DNA of 64,000 nt from Theobroma cacao. Its lineage: Eukaryota > Streptophyta > Magnoliopsida > Malvales > Malvaceae. Below are positions 10,799 through 24,228 of this stretch, one piece after another. The stretch lies in the NCBI RefSeq assembly GCF_000208745.1, contig NC_030851.1:6458005-6522004 (forward strand), written 5' to 3'. Position 1 is the stretch's first letter, and every line of letters starts with the position of its first letter. The position numbers and the translations under genes are program-made. The notes beneath the pieces were generated by a model. The model was not told the origin of the DNA, ran no database searches, and was given only the letters and a program-made list of their open reading frames with translations.

Positions 10799-13700
10799 GA
10801 AGTGGATAAGCATTAGAAGTAGATGAATAGTAAAAATATATAAGAAAAAGACATAAATGGATAAAATAAAAGGGATATAGAAAATATCTGTCATTGATAT
10901 GGCATGAAAGATGTTGATTATACATTATTGAAAGCTTAAAAAAAAATATCGAAACAAATTTTGTTCAAAATGATTTTAACCATATAGTCAAGTGGATATA
11001 ACACATTTAAATGTTGTTTTTCTTATGCAATGTGATTGGTGATTAAAATATATATGAATGAAATTTCTTAATAATTTATTAGTATATTTTAGTATAATTT
11101 TATCATGAATATATTTTTATATATTTTCATTATATTTAAATAATATGTTTTTATTATGTGTTTTAATAGTAAATTATATATCTAATGTTATCTTATATTA
11201 ATTTGTAAGTTTCTTACTATATATGCATCTTATTTTATTAAAGAAAAAATATGAATATTCATTTAGATTGTACTACGCAAAGAATAGAATGATAGAAATT
11301 AATGCTACAATAAATCAGAAGCTTTTCTAATGATTTTAATGTTTGGCGTAATCACTTAGGTCATCCCGAATCAATAATGATAACAAAAATTATTAAAAAT
11401 TCATGTGATCATCCATCGAAAACCTAAAAAAAATTTCAATCTAATGAATTCTCATGTGTTGCTTGCTCTCAAAGTAAATTATTATAAGACTATCATCAAC
11501 TAAACTTGGGACTGATCTTTTACATTTTTTAAACGTATTCAGGGTGATATATGTGGACCCATACATCCACCATGTGGACTATCTAGATATTTTATGATTT
11601 TTATTGATACATCGACTAGATGTTTATATGTGTGCTTATTATTACCTTGCAATTTGTTATTTGCAAGATTACTCGTTTATATAATTTATTTGCGAGTGCA
11701 TTTTCTTAGTTATACAATAAAGACTATTCGTTTGAACGATGTTGGTAAATTTGTATCTCAAGCCTTTAGTGAATATTGTATATCAGTTGAAATAACTATT
11801 GAATAACTTATTGCTCATGTTTATACACAACATGGTCCAGTAGAAACGTTTATTGAACATTTCCAACTAATTGCAAAGCCATTACTTATAAAAACTAAAC
11901 TCCTCATTTTTGCTTAGAGGCATGCCATTTTACATGTAGCAGCAATTGTATGCGTCACGTCAATGAGTTATCATAAATTCTCTTTTATATAATTAGTTTA
12001 TGGTTAAAAACCAAATATTTGCTATCTAAAAATTTTTAGATATGCAGTATATGTCCCAATTACTCCACCACAATATACAAAAATGGATCCTCAAAAGAGA
12101 TTAGGAATATATGTTTGATACAAATATCCATCTATAATTAAACATCTAGAACCATTAAAAAAAGATTTATTCACGATATATTTGTCGATTATCATTTTGA
12201 TGAAATAGATTTTTCAACATTAGAGGGAGAAAATAAGCAATTGGAAAAATAAATTTCTTTGAATGCATTATCATTATTTAGTTTTGATCCTCACACAAAT
12301 TAATGTGAATTTAAAGTTCAAAAGATAATTCATTTGTAAAATATAGTTAATCAGTTGTCAGACGTATTTACTAACCTAAAAAGAATAACTAAATCTTATA
12401 TACCAATTGCAAATACTCTTATTAGAATTGATGTTTCTGTAAGACAAGGTATGCCAAAAGCATGGAAAACCAATCAGTTCTAAAGATAAATCATTGAAAA
12501 AGAAAATGAACAAATATACAATATGGTTAAAAAGAGGAAACAAAAACTTTAAAAGAGACTTTTGACATAATTGATAAAATTTCAAAAGAAATTCAAGTAT
12601 TTGAAATTATTGAAAATGAAGATATTTCAATAAATTAAGTCATGATGAGAAAAAATGAGACCAGAATAAAATAAACGTCAACAATATTTTACATATAATA
12701 TAGCGCTCAATATTATGAAAAAAAATGAATGAAGATCTTAAATCTACATCTATTGAAAAATATAAACATAGAAATGATTAGTCAACGTGGAAAGATATAA
12801 TCAAAGTGGAATTGACTTCACTTGCAAAATGTGAAATTTTTAGACCTGTAGTCCATACAACAAATGGTGTAATACCAATGAGATCTAAATGAGTATTTGT
12901 GTGCAAACGAAATAAAAAAATGAGATTGTGAAATATAAAGCATGGCTTGTCTCATAATATTTTACTTCAACACCCGATACTAATTATGAATAAACATATT
13001 CTCTTGTGATAGATGCTATTAAATTTCTATATTTAGTTAATCTAGGAATACATAAGAAGATTAAAATACGTTTAATGAATGTAATTGAGCTTATTTATAT
13101 GGCTTATTTGATATCAATATCTATATGAAAATTGCTAAAGGATTTAAGTTGCCAGAAGTGCACAATTTGATCGAAAAATTTATTCAATCAAATTGAATAA
13201 ATATGTATATAAATTAAAACAATTCGAACACATGTGGTATAATCGTTATAGTGAATATTTGTTAAAAAAAGGCTATAAAAATGATCTTATATGCCCAAGT
13301 GTTTTTATAAAAAATTTTAGATTTTAATTTGTGATAATTGCTATTTATATTAGTAACCTAAACATTATTAGAACTATTGAAGAATTCTAAAATAAAATTA
13401 CTTAAAGAATAAAATTGTTGTTTATAAAAAGTCATAGATTATTTAAAGAAAGAATTTGAGATGAAAGACTTTAGAAAAATAAAGTTTTGTTTAGGTCTTC
13501 AAATTGAATACTTGATAAATAAAATTTTTATCTATCAATCAAATTATATAGTAAAAGTGTTAAAATGATTCTATATTGACAAACAAACCATTGAGTTTAC
13601 TAATGATTGTAAGGTCAATAAATGCGAAAAATGACTTTTTTTGACATCATGAGGATAACAAAGAACTTCTTGATCCTGAAATATCATATCTTAGTGCAAT

Positions 13701-14499
13701 CAGAACACTAGTGTATTTGGCTAGCAATACACGACTTAATGTATTATTTGTTGTAAATTTGTTAATAAGATATAGTTATTCTTCAACTCAATGACATTGG
13801 AATGGAAATAAACATTTACTTCAATATCTCCAAGGAACAATGGATATGGATGTATATTACTCAAATGTATCAAAATTAAATTTAATTAGTTATGCAGATG
13901 CAAGATATTTATATGATCTATACAAAGCTTGATCTACACAAAGCTCGATCTTAGACAAATTACTTATTCACATATAGGTACGACTATTTCATGACGTTTT
14001 GTAAAACAAATTATAGTTGCTATTTCTTTTAATCATGCAAAAATTTTAACAATTCATGAGGCTAGTCGTAAATGTATCTGATTAAGATCTATAACTCAAT
14101 ATATTTGAAAAACGTATGGGTTGTCAATCAAGAAAAAAATTTCAACGTTATATGAAGATAATACCGCTTGCATAGCATGTCTAAGAAAAATGTGATAATA
14201 ATGTTTAGCAAATTCGTTTAAGTGATAATGTAACAGATTTATTCACCAAAGCTCTTTTTATTGCAACATTTGAAAAGTTGAAACAAAATATTAGAATGTG
14301 TTGTTTTAAAGATATTACATAATGCAGTCATAAGAAGAAGTAAAATACACACTATATTCTTTTCCTTCATCAAGATTTTTCTCATTAAATTTTTTTTTAG
14401 TGAGGTAGTATTTTAAAAATATATTTTTTAAAAAAATTATGTATTTTTTTCCTTCACTGAGTTTTTTTCTATGAGATTTTTTTCTAATAAAATTTTAAC

Positions 14500-14650
14500 T
14501 AGACATATTCTTAATACAATGAACATTTAAAAGAAAGATTATTAGCCAATAAATAAGTCATTCACTTCAATTGTAAATACATTTTCTGAAATAAGATGTT
14601 GTTACTCTTTTTAAATATTTTCTTAATAATTATTTTTTTAATTTATATTT
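14500..14650 (+). repeat. 3' LTR remnant of the copia element
   Basis: It follows the pre-LTR tail typical of copia elements (ttttccttcatcaagatttt, then a second similar motif near 14450) and aligns with the 3' third of the 5' LTR. The upstream part of this LTR is missing or unrecognisable. Confidence 0.4.
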
Positions 14651-15216
14651 CAAAACAGCTGTTAGATAATTAATTTTTTAAAAAATTAAAAAAAAATCAG
14701 AAAAAGGATGAAAGGTAAGGTGAATGATGTGGTACCGCACATGATTTGATTATGGCAAGTAAGTGGAAGACGCGACATTCTGCGTTGGCAATTTCATTAC
14801 TTTTACTTTATCATTTATCATAAACAATGAAACAAACAAGATTCCTTCTCATACGTTTCTTTCTAAAATATTAGTAAATAAATTTTATCGATTATTATCC
14901 TCTTACCAAAATATCACGTTTTGTTGTTTTTTTTTAATTAATTTTGTCAATATTTCCTTTAAATATTGAATGAGCTTTTCTTTTTTTAATTTTTTGGGCT
15001 GCCTTGAACTGATCTGATACTGAAGCAAGCAAGCAAACAAAGCAAGAAATTATTGCTTTCATATCGTGGCAATCGTTTCATATCATGGCAATCTTAACAT
15101 ACCCGACTACCGAAGGATGACATCAACTTTTGTCAGAGTGTATTGACTTTATATTATTACTTGCAGAAGAACGCCATCATCAAATTCAGTGAACTCATCT
15201 CACGAAGGAAAAGAAA
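14651..15216 (+). promoter_or_regulatory. Upstream region of the ALDH6 gene
   Basis: AT-rich promoter interval between the copia remnant and the ALDH6 start. Near 15060-15090 a short direct repeat (tttcatatc.tggcaatc) occurs twice in tandem. No convincing TATA box was assigned. No coding signal. Confidence 0.4.
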
Positions 15217-18200
15217 ATGTTGATGCGATTCTCCCTTCAAAGAGGTAAACAGAAAGTTAAAACAAAACCTATTTTTAAAAAATGGGTTTTCATTTCTTTC
15301 GCGGTTTCTTTGTTGCAGTGAAGAACTTAAGGGCTTTAAGGCCTCAGGTTTTGGCTTCTGCGACCTCTCGTTTCTCTACTGCGACTGAACCCACTTTCAA
15401 TCACCGTAATCCTCCGGTAAGGTGTCGGTGCTTGTCGTTTTATGCAATTATATGCATATTCTCATGAACTTAAAAAAAAAAAACGAAATTAATCTTTTTG
15501 ATGCAACTAAAAGAAGACTTTGGGATTGGTATTTATTGAATCTAAAAACTGACTTTTTATTCTTCTGATTTTTATTGATTGATTGTATTTGTACAGAGGG
15601 TTCCTAATCTTATTGGAGGTGCTTTTGTTGATTCAAAATCTACAGCAACTATTGATGTTTTAAACCCTGTGAGTGTCTCATCATCTTCATATGTGTGTGT
15701 GTGTGTGTATTCAAATCTGAATGTTTATGGGATTAATTGGAAATATTTGTTATTTTGAATAAAAAGGCAACACAACAAGTTGTTTCACAAGTTCCTTTAA
15801 CTACAAATGAAGAGTTTAAAGCTGCACTGGCTGCAGCAAAGCAAGCTTTCCCGTCATGGCGCAATACCCCAGTTACAACTCGTCAGCGTATCATGTTCAA
15901 ACTCCAAGAGCTTATTCGGAGGGACATGGTAAGCATGGGATTAATTCAGGTCTTTATGTGTATAGTAAATTTTTAAACTGAGGCTTGTAGCTAATGATTT
16001 TATTTAATCTTTGATTTCTAAAGGATAAACTTGCAAAGAATATTACAACTGAACAGGGCAAGACATTGAAGGATGCTCATGGAGATGTCTTCCGGGGCCT
16101 TGGTTGGTGTCTATATTCTTCAACATATTAAATTTGAGTTGATCGCAAAAATATCAGCCTTCTCAATTGCAACTATTAGTATATTTTTCCTTTTTCTTTT
16201 TTATTTTCTGGACTTTTTCATATAGAGGTGGTGGAACATTCTTGTGGAATGGCAACTCTGCAAATGGGAGAGTATGTCCCCAATGTATCTAGTGGAATTG
16301 ATACGTACAGTGTTAGAGAGCCACTTGGCGTTTGTGCAGGGATTTGTGCCTTCAACTTTCCAGCAATGATTCCTTTATGGGTAAGTCCTCTTTTTAGCCC
16401 TTTCACAGTATACTAATTGTGTATTGGAATGCTTGCATATCACTAGCATCCTCTGCTAATTGTTGTAAGGGCTTGAGGGTTACGGTAAATTTGCTAGATT
16501 AACTTGTATCTATTTCTTAATGTTGTTTGTCCCCTTATCAAACTGCAGGCTAATGAACTTCAAATTGCTCATAATCAGCAGTGCAATCCAACTAAATTTC
16601 TAATTTCAGGAACTCATACAGTTTGGGTTTTAGATTTGTTAATATTGATTCTATAGTCAGTTAGCTATAGTTTTTGTTGTTACTACCGAGTTCTGGTAGT
16701 AAAACCCAATTTTTTTAAGCCCCCAAGAGCAAAAGTTACATATTTTTATGATTTACTGCAGATGTTCCCTATTGCAGTTACATGTGGTAATACCTTTATT
16801 TTAAAGCCATCGGAAAAGGATCCTGGTGAGTGCAACCTTCTAAATGTTATGATGTAGAATCTGGGAGCATTGTTTTCCTCATTGTGCCTTGATGTGTTAG
16901 TTTTTAGAGCATTGTTTTCCTTGTTGTAGGCTGAGTTTTCCTTGTAATTACTATTGTTTACTACCTTATTTTTTCAGTGAGCATGGAAGAGACAACTTGG
17001 TTTTCATTCCCTTGTTCTTACATGACGACTTCTTCTTTTCTCTATCTATCACTTATTTTTAAAAATTTTATTTTTATACTTTTCCAGGGGCATCCATAAT
17101 ACTGGCTGAATTAGCAATGGAAGCTGGTTTGCCTCATGGTGTCCTAAATATTGTTCATGGCACCAATGTATGTTCTTCAGCAACATGATTTTATGAATTC
17201 CACTGTCTTCTTTCACCTTTTTCTAATAAATACATCTATTTGCAGTGTCAGTGAATTAATACTATTAAATATATCCTGATATGTTGTTGTGGCAGGACAT
17301 TGTTAATGCTATTTGCGATGATGATGATATCAAAGCTATATCATTTGTTGGTTCAAATACTGTAAGTATGCCTCTTGTATCCAAAGCACATAGATGGCTA
17401 TTTATGTGTTCTCTCTTCTCGGCTTTCATAATCAATTGGGAATATAGTTTACCTGCTAATTATCTTGGTTTTTGCTGCTAATATCAGTGGTATTAACCTG
17501 ATAATATAAATCTTTAAATTGGTAATCCACAATTTTGTCAAAGACCAAAGTTTCTTTGGCCAATGCAGCACATAATTTGAAAACCTTCTTCTTTTTTTTT
17601 CATTTTATCTGTTTACATTTCTTGGCTTCTCTCCTTTACCATTTTTGGATGTCTTCAATTAAGTTGTCTTGGGGTTCGGCCTCTCATCCTTTATTATTGT
17701 TTTCTTTTTTTCTAAGAAAGAACCTCAGAATATTGGGAGTTGCAGCCTGTCAATCTCTCTCTACTGATCTCCCTAGTTTTTGTTCCTTTAAGGTTTTTAT
17801 TTTGTTCGGTACCATACATCTGCCCCTGCCTAATTTTTATGTTTGTGTTTTGTAGGAAAACTATTTCTGTTGTGATATGACTGTCTATGAAATATAGTTT
17901 CTGTCCTAAACTTCTTATTGTGATCCATTAAAGGTTCATCTATGTTTTGCAAAGAGGTCCAATATCTTTGGTTATATTCTAACTTGATGTTCTTATTTAT
18001 ATTTTTCAAAGGCTGGCACGCACATATATGGAAGAGCTTCTGCTAAAGGAAAACGTGTTCAGGTTAGTGCAGTTAATTTACATTTTTGGTAATCGATATG
18101 CAATTTATCTCTTAGTTATAAGGTCTCTTCTGTTAAGGGGTTCTATCTCACATCTTCAAGTTTAAAGTTTGCTATGTCCTTTTATTTTTGGTTGGTTCTC

Positions 18201-20508
18201 TCCAGCTTTTGCCAATTTCTTTTAAGTTGGATGCCTAACAACTCCTATGACTTCTGAAGTAGACTAAATTTTCTACCTGATTAACTATTCTGCTCAGTCC
18301 AACATGGGGGCCAAAAATCATGGCATTGTCATGCCTGATGCAAACAAGGATGCTACTTTAAATGCTCTAGTTGCTGCTGGTTTTGGTGCAGCTGGACAAA
18401 GGTGCATGGCACTTAGTACAATAGTGTTTGTTGGTGACTCAGAATCATGGTATTGTGTTTTTCCTCCTCTGTCTAATTGATATCTTGTGAACCTATGATT
18501 AAGAGGGATCAGTTTTGACCTTTTTCAGGGAGAATGAACTGATAGAACGTGCTAAAGCACTTAATGTGAATGCTGGAACAGAACCTGATGCAGACCTTGG
18601 TCCAGTAATTAGCAAACAGGTATACATACTTAAAATAATCTTCCACCTTTTCCATACTACTGCTAGCATGCTACCAATGCTCATGATAAAGATAGTAAAA
18701 ACAATTCTGAGTTCCTTTTCTTGAATATTTGAAATGCCTGCCCATTGACCCATTCTCTGGTAGGACTGGGTAAAATCTATTATTTATCCTAGGCCTACCC
18801 TTATGAAGGTGTCAGGTCAATTGCAGGGCTGTGTAATGGGACTTGGAGCTAGGCCTCCAAGCAAAATGCTGGTAGCCTGAGCCAAATGGACCCATCCTGG
18901 GGGATGGAGGCTAACTACCTCATATTCTATAACTAATGATGCCCCTTTTAATGTTTCTGATTAATTCATCCCATCTGTTTGGATCCTCGATGTTTTTATT
19001 TTTAATTTGAATTCTTCTGAATTCACAGGCTAAGGAGCGAATATGCAGATTAATTCAATCTGGGGTTGAGAGTGGTGCCAAACTACTGCTTGATGGGCGA
19101 AATATAGTGGTATTTACTATATTTAAAGGTTCTACCATATTCATTTATTGGATTGTTTTATTGCATCATATAGTGAAGAGCATAAAATCATTGGAAATTT
19201 TGGAACCACTTAAAAATCTATTTTTCTTGGGCATATTGGCAGTTGAGATTGAAGTAAATTTTGCAGCATATAATATGATCTGGAAGGAATGAATTATTAC
19301 TACAATCCAAATGATTTTGCTGGTCTACCTAAGCTCCCTCCTCCTCTGTAACCCCCCTTCTCCATCTTCTTTCCTGGTTGGTTTGATGATAGCCTTCTGA
19401 AGTGGATTAGTATGGTCCTTGATTGGGTCCTTGTTTCCCTGTTACCAACTAGATTTTCAAACTTTTCAACAGAAAACTGATATTAAATATTTATGCGTGA
19501 CAAAATAGGTTCCAGGATATGAGCAAGGCAATTTTATTGGTCCTACAATTTTATCTGGTGTCACTGCTGACATGGAGTGCTATAAGGTATTAGTTTTTTG
19601 TTTATGACTCGTGATACATTATTTTAGACTGTAATCTGGAAAATACCAGGATCTAGTAGATGAAATGACTCTTGAACCTGGATAGAAAATACCTCACTAC
19701 TCTATTTTGGCCTCTGCAGGAGGAAATCTTTGGCCCAGTTCTCATTTGCATGAAGGTGAGTTACTTGCCTTCATGTTTCTAAACTAATCAAATTTCTTAT
19801 TGGTTGGAATTGCAAAGTTTTAACTGCTCTTCTTTCACACCAAACATTCAGGCTGACAGCTTGGAAGAGGCTATAAACATTGTTAATCGAAACAAGTACA
19901 TCCTGAAATTCCAGCCTCCCTCTTTTTTGCTCCACCTAAGTTATATATTTATGTTTGTTTTACATGTGACTTGTGCGCTGTATCAGGTATGGCAATGGTG
20001 CTTCTGTATTCACTACATCTGGTGCGGCTGCGAGGAAATTCCAGACAGAGATTGAGGCTGGGCAGGTAAAACTGTGGATGATATATAGTAGGATATATTG
20101 AGAATTGCTCAGAGGTGCAATTGCAAAACCGTTATAAGTACCTTGGACATGATTAACTGCTAGGTAATTTTTTTATCAGTAACATGTTTTGCTTGTATAG
20201 GTTGGCATCAATGTTCCCATACCAGTTCCCTTGCCGTTTTTCTCATTTACTGGTTCTAAGGCATCTTTTGCAGGGGATCTCAATTTTAACGGTAATATGC
20301 ATTATCACTTAACATGGTTCTTCATCTTGCCATCCACTAATATCCCCCATTTTCAAGTATGACTTTCTGAGTTGGAAGCTTTTCCTCAACTGCAGGCAAG
20401 GCTGGAGTAAATTTTTACACCCAGATCAAAACAGTGACACAACAATGGAAGGATTTACCAAGCGGCAGTGGAGTTTCCTTAGCAATGCCAACATCACAGA
20501 AGTTGTAA
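15217..20508 (+). CDS. ALDH6B: Methylmalonate-semialdehyde dehydrogenase, mitochondrial (ALDH6)
   Basis: Predicted 539 aa, the usual family length. Exons: 15217-15244, 15319-15416, 15597-15668, 15767-15928, 16024-16102, 16226-16380, 16762-16825, 17088-17167, 17296-17361, 18012-18062, 18298-18449, 18529-18619, 19029-19109, 19509-19586, 19720-19755, 19852-19895, 19987-20065, 20201-20291, 20396-20508. The N-terminus (MLMRFSLQR, then a region rich in R, S, A and T) is a typical mitochondrial presequence. Visible motifs: FNFP with catalytic Asn (16336-16338), the FVGSNTAG cofactor loop, GQRCMALS with catalytic Cys321, and EEIFGPV. The enzyme converts methylmalonate semialdehyde (valine) and malonate semialdehyde (pyrimidine, beta-alanine) to propionyl-CoA and acetyl-CoA with NAD and CoA. 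An in-frame second ATG lies two codons in. It is the conserved paralogue of the fusion gene at 1508. Confidence 0.95.
15692..15708. repeat. TG microsatellite
   Basis: A short (TG)n run of about eight units in the intron after 15668 of the ALDH6 gene. Confidence 0.7.
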
Positions 20509-21552
20509 TCCACTGTGACATTGTTGTTCATTCAGCAGTAGTATGTACTCTGCCATAAACTAATGTCAAGGCCTTTCCTACTTTGTATCTTTCAACTGGT
20601 TCCCTACCAATTGTCAAGTAAATAAGACGGGAAAAAGGCAGAAAAAACTAATAAAAATGTTTTTAATTTTAGGTGGAAAAAAAGATCATTTACATATGAT
20701 TTTCTTCGTGTTGAAGTCAAAGAGTTTAGAACTTTCTACTGAGCAACAATAGTTTGCCGAGAAGTGAGGACTATTTTGGAAAACTCAACTGTGCTTGACA
20801 CTCCCAAGCGGGGTTTAGTTGGTTCACCATGGATGTTCCACTGGAAGTCTCAGCGCTAGCTGGGCACCTAATCACTCCATAAGAAATGGCTTGCTTCATA
20901 GCATTGTAGCTGTGTGGCAAAACATGGTCCCACTGTATGTAACTGAAGCTTCAGATTCAAACCGCTCGTCCTTTATGCTTTACTTCCATTTCCAACTTCC
21001 CTGAAAGATGCATCTCTTTTCCGTAAGAGACATCATTTCGCAACTCTACATATTGTTGCAAACAGCAGCAGTCTTTCACATTGAACAATGGAGATTTATA
21101 CCTCATGGTCTAACATCGTGGACGATTTAATGTCTTAAGACTAATTTGTTTATTATGTTATTAGCATGATTAATTAATTATTCGCAAAATGTGATGAAAC
21201 AGATCAATTAGGTGGCAGAAGGATGATATGGGTGACAAGAAAACTTGAAACTATAGATTATCAAGCTAACCTTTAAACTTTCTTGACCCAGTAATTCTGG
21301 TCTTTCTCTGGCCTTTGCTCTTTGCTGCTTCAGTAAAATTTCTGAAGAACATCAAATCTTATGGAAATGTAAGAATATATATGGCAAGTGATCTTTTAGG
21401 TATGATAATTTTCCCCATTACATGCTGAAAAACTAAGAACCCCCTGGGATGAAGAAAAACTCTTTAGATAAAGAAATCATGTTCATTTTTCTTAGTTTTC
21501 TCAACCTATACATCTGCGAAGATTTCAGCATCAATTGCAGAAACTATCCAAC
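20509..21552. other. Intergenic region between convergent genes
   Basis: Contains the 3' UTR of ALDH6 and, on the other strand, that of the HVA22 zinc-finger gene. An open stretch near 20819-21004 has no recognisable homology and looks like chance. No repeat or RNA gene is visible. Confidence 0.5.
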
Positions 21553-24228
21553 TCAAGCAAGCTCGCTTTGTCCGAGTCTATTCAGTTCTTGAATCCGGGC
21601 CAAGTGCTTCCTTCCCCAGAGGTGACAGTTCAAGTCCTCTGAACGACCGCAGCTTATGTTACAGATGGTGCACCGAAATTGAGGATTATTAATCTTAGCA
21701 TGTTTCTTCCCACTCTGTTGCTGTCCTTGTACCTTTTCTCTTGATTTTTGTTGATTTCCTGCCTTATTTTTTGGTAACGAGTTCTTTGGTTCCTCTTTGG
21801 GCAGATCAGGTTTGCTTCCATTGCTTATCCCTGTTTTAGGATTCACGGCTTTGCTGGATGTGGGTGTACCATTGCTGGTTGCACATTTCTCAGGTTCATT
21901 TTTGAGAAGATCAGAGTTCTTAGCCACTGAAGCAGCAGAGACTTGGCCGTTGGAAGGTTGCTGCATCTTTTGGCTGGCCTGAGTACTACTGCTGGAAGCA
22001 CGTTTCTCAGGTTCCTTTTTGGAGTCCTTAACCGCTGAAGCAGGAGCAACTTTGCCTTTGGAAGGCTGGTTCTTTGCCTTCATTAGCCCCTCACAAGCAG
22101 CCCTGTGTCGTCTTCCTTGGAGATGCATATTCAAGTTTTTCTCACAGGAGGTTGTTACTTGACACATGGCACAGGTCCACTCCTTCTGAACTTGCTTATC
22201 TGAAGGTAACTCAGGAAGATCCCAACCTGTTGCTTCCTTTATCTCCGGACGGGCAACTGCCAACATCTTGACCTGTGTCTGAGCAGCACTGGGCTCTGTT
22301 TCAGGAATCTGAAAAACTGATGAATTAGCAATCAAAGATAACGACTATTCTTTTATCCTTTATGATCTATTAGGAGAGGCATAAAACTCAAACTCGAGTT
22401 TCCAAAAGGAAATGAGAAATCATACACATTCCTATTTTCATGTTATCAAAAATTTTGCTTTCCCTTCAGAAAAGTTGTACACCATGATTTAACTCAAACC
22501 GAAAATCAGTATAAAACTTTACCAGGTTCACTGCAGCAGTTTCCTTTACCTCTGCTACTCGTACAGGTTTTATTTCTTTCTGCAGCGTGCTAGGCTCTCT
22601 GTCCTTTGACTACATTGCGAAGCAGAAGGATTAGATCTTAGGAAGATTTATAAACTTGTAATTTTACACTATAACAACCTTTTCTTCATACGCATTCCTA
22701 TTTTCATGTTATCAAAAATTTTGCTTTCCCTTCAGAAAAGTTGTACATCACGATTTAACTCAAACCGAAAATCAGTATAAAACTTTACCAGGTTCACTGC
22801 AGCAGTTTCCTTTTCCTGTGTTACTCGTACAGGTTTTATTTCTTTCTGCAGCATGCTAGGCTCTCTGTCCTTTGACTACATTGTGAAGCAGAAGGATTAG
22901 ATCTTAGGAAGATTTATAAACTTGTAATTTTACACTACGACAACCTTTTCTTCGATAGTCATTAGATATTTATGTTGTTTTATCTAGAAAAATTTGTAAG
23001 GACCATCAAGCAATTCCAATAACTGCTCATTGCCTTTCGATAAGAAGCAAACCTGCCCTGAGAATGTCGGTATTTTGTCAGCTTCCTCAGAGAAACTGAT
23101 ATAAATTGCAATTAATTGATTGAGAAAACAAAACATCCATTTACAAAGAAGAAACCCCATCAGTGACAAGCCAAAATATCTAACATATACTATATTATAT
23201 ACAGCATACCTCGGTAGGAATAAGTTTCTCCAAAGCTTCAGGTCCATTTGCCTTCACATATTTATCTGCCTCAGCAAGAAAATTGTCGTTCAAAAAGAAC
23301 TCCTGCTGCTTCCTGAACCAGTTAATGACAGTTTGCATGTCCACATAGAGACATGGGTGAACAAAGTTGTCATAGACATATAAAGCACCATCAAAGCGAG
23401 GTATCATCAACCAGCCGACGAGGGTTAGCTTCATGTATGGCCAGAATGGTAGCCTGGCAATTGGCATGTAGGGAATAGGGATAGAAAATAAGTCAATTAA
23501 ATATATCCAAAAAGTTACTTTCAACATTTTTCCTTGATTTCTTTTTTCTTTTCTGTGTGCTAAGGAAACATTTTAGGAACACGAAACAGACTTATAAGCA
23601 CTGCTGAGTAGCGAGATTACCATTGAAGCAGCCCCATGAAAGCATGCTCAAATAGGGAAATCAATGAAAAGATAACCCAATAGGTAACCAATTTCTTGGA
23701 GTCAGAGCTCGAATCAGCCTCAATTGCCTGAATGGAAGCTCTTCTGTTAAGAACAAAGAAACATCATCATCCATCTCAAAATAAAACCCCCCAGTTATGT
23801 TGTATAAATGATCATAAAGCTATAATATCACCAATATGAAGTGATGAAAGAGTAAAGTTTCCGGAATGAAAGTAGAAAAACAAAAAGCAAATTCCTAAAT
23901 ATTTTTATAAAATATGATAAGAGAGACTCACAGAGGATAACCCAAAGCAAAGAGAGGCCTGCCAACAACAGAAAATATATGAGAAAAAAGACACCATGTT
24001 CACCACATAAATGAAAAATGTTCATCAAAACAATCATCATAATAATAATAATAATGTACTTAAAAATAAAACATCTAGAACTGATCGACTTCCTAAGAGC
24101 AATAAAATGCAAAATAAAAAGAAAAGACAAAATCTTTTAGCATGTTAAAAAAGGAAAAAAAATTTAAAATACCATGCAAGAGCATCCAAGCGTATCAATG
24201 CAAACTTGACAAAAGCCAAGCAACCCAT
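21553..24228 (-). CDS. HVA22 (TB2/DP1/REEP) protein with C-terminal U1-type zinc fingers
   Basis: Predicted 470 aa. Exons from the 5' end: 24228-24173, 23958-23932, 23743-23621, 23453-23210, 23085-23053, 22875-22789, 22609-22523, 22308-21553. The N-terminal ~100 residues carry the TB2/DP1 domain: YPLRASIQAIEA, a hydrophobic segment (YWVIFSLISLFEHAF), LPFWPYMKL and a second hydrophobic segment ending IPRFDGALYVYDNFV. HVA22/REEP proteins shape ER tubules and take part in vesicle traffic. The C-terminal half is polar and Lys/Ser-rich, with two C-x2-C-x12-H-x5-H fingers (C265, C268, H281, H287; C432, C435, H448, H454) of the U1/matrin type, a class that often binds double-stranded RNA. The 33-nt fifth exon uses a weak 'ctctgag' acceptor, chosen because the usual tatcag site leads to a stop, so it is the least certain. 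Exons 6 and 7 are tandem duplicates of each other. Confidence 0.85.
22421..22952 (-). repeat. Tandem 266-bp duplication creating two copies of an 87-nt exon
   Basis: Units 22421-22686 and 22687-22952 match almost base for base at an offset of 266. Each contains part of an intron and a complete 87-nt phase-0 exon (22523-22609 and 22789-22875). The encoded 29-residue segments (SKDREPS.LQKEIKPVRV... ending ETAAVNL) differ only at three residues (T/M, A/T and the VAEVK/VTQEK area). Splice sites are intact in both. Near identity of the intronic parts shows the event is recent. Confidence 0.9.

Larger units (their letters stand above)
10022..14650 (+). mobile_element. Degenerate Ty1-copia LTR retrotransposon
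   Basis: The order is copia: GAG pre-integrase, integrase, reverse transcriptase, RNase H. On the + strand I read a pre-integrase remnant (WRNHLGHP) near 11350, an integrase start (GDICGPIHPPCG) near 11540, the reverse-transcriptase start (WKDIIKVELTSLAK) near 12790, a later RT segment (MWYNRYSEYLLKKGYKND) near 13235 and an RNase H-side segment (LLQYLQGTMD) near 13820. All frames are broken by many stops and shifts, so it is an old inactive copy. It lies between the two ALDH6 paralogues. Boundaries are approximate; no clear target-site duplication was found. Confidence 0.75.

Noticed and set aside
10638..10925. 95-codon minus-strand frame with HSLFVNKDI-type repeats
   Set aside because: It is the translation of the 27-bp minisatellite within the copia remnant, not a gene.
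11500..14300. A functional copia polyprotein
   Set aside because: Stops and frameshifts in every domain; only fragments remain.
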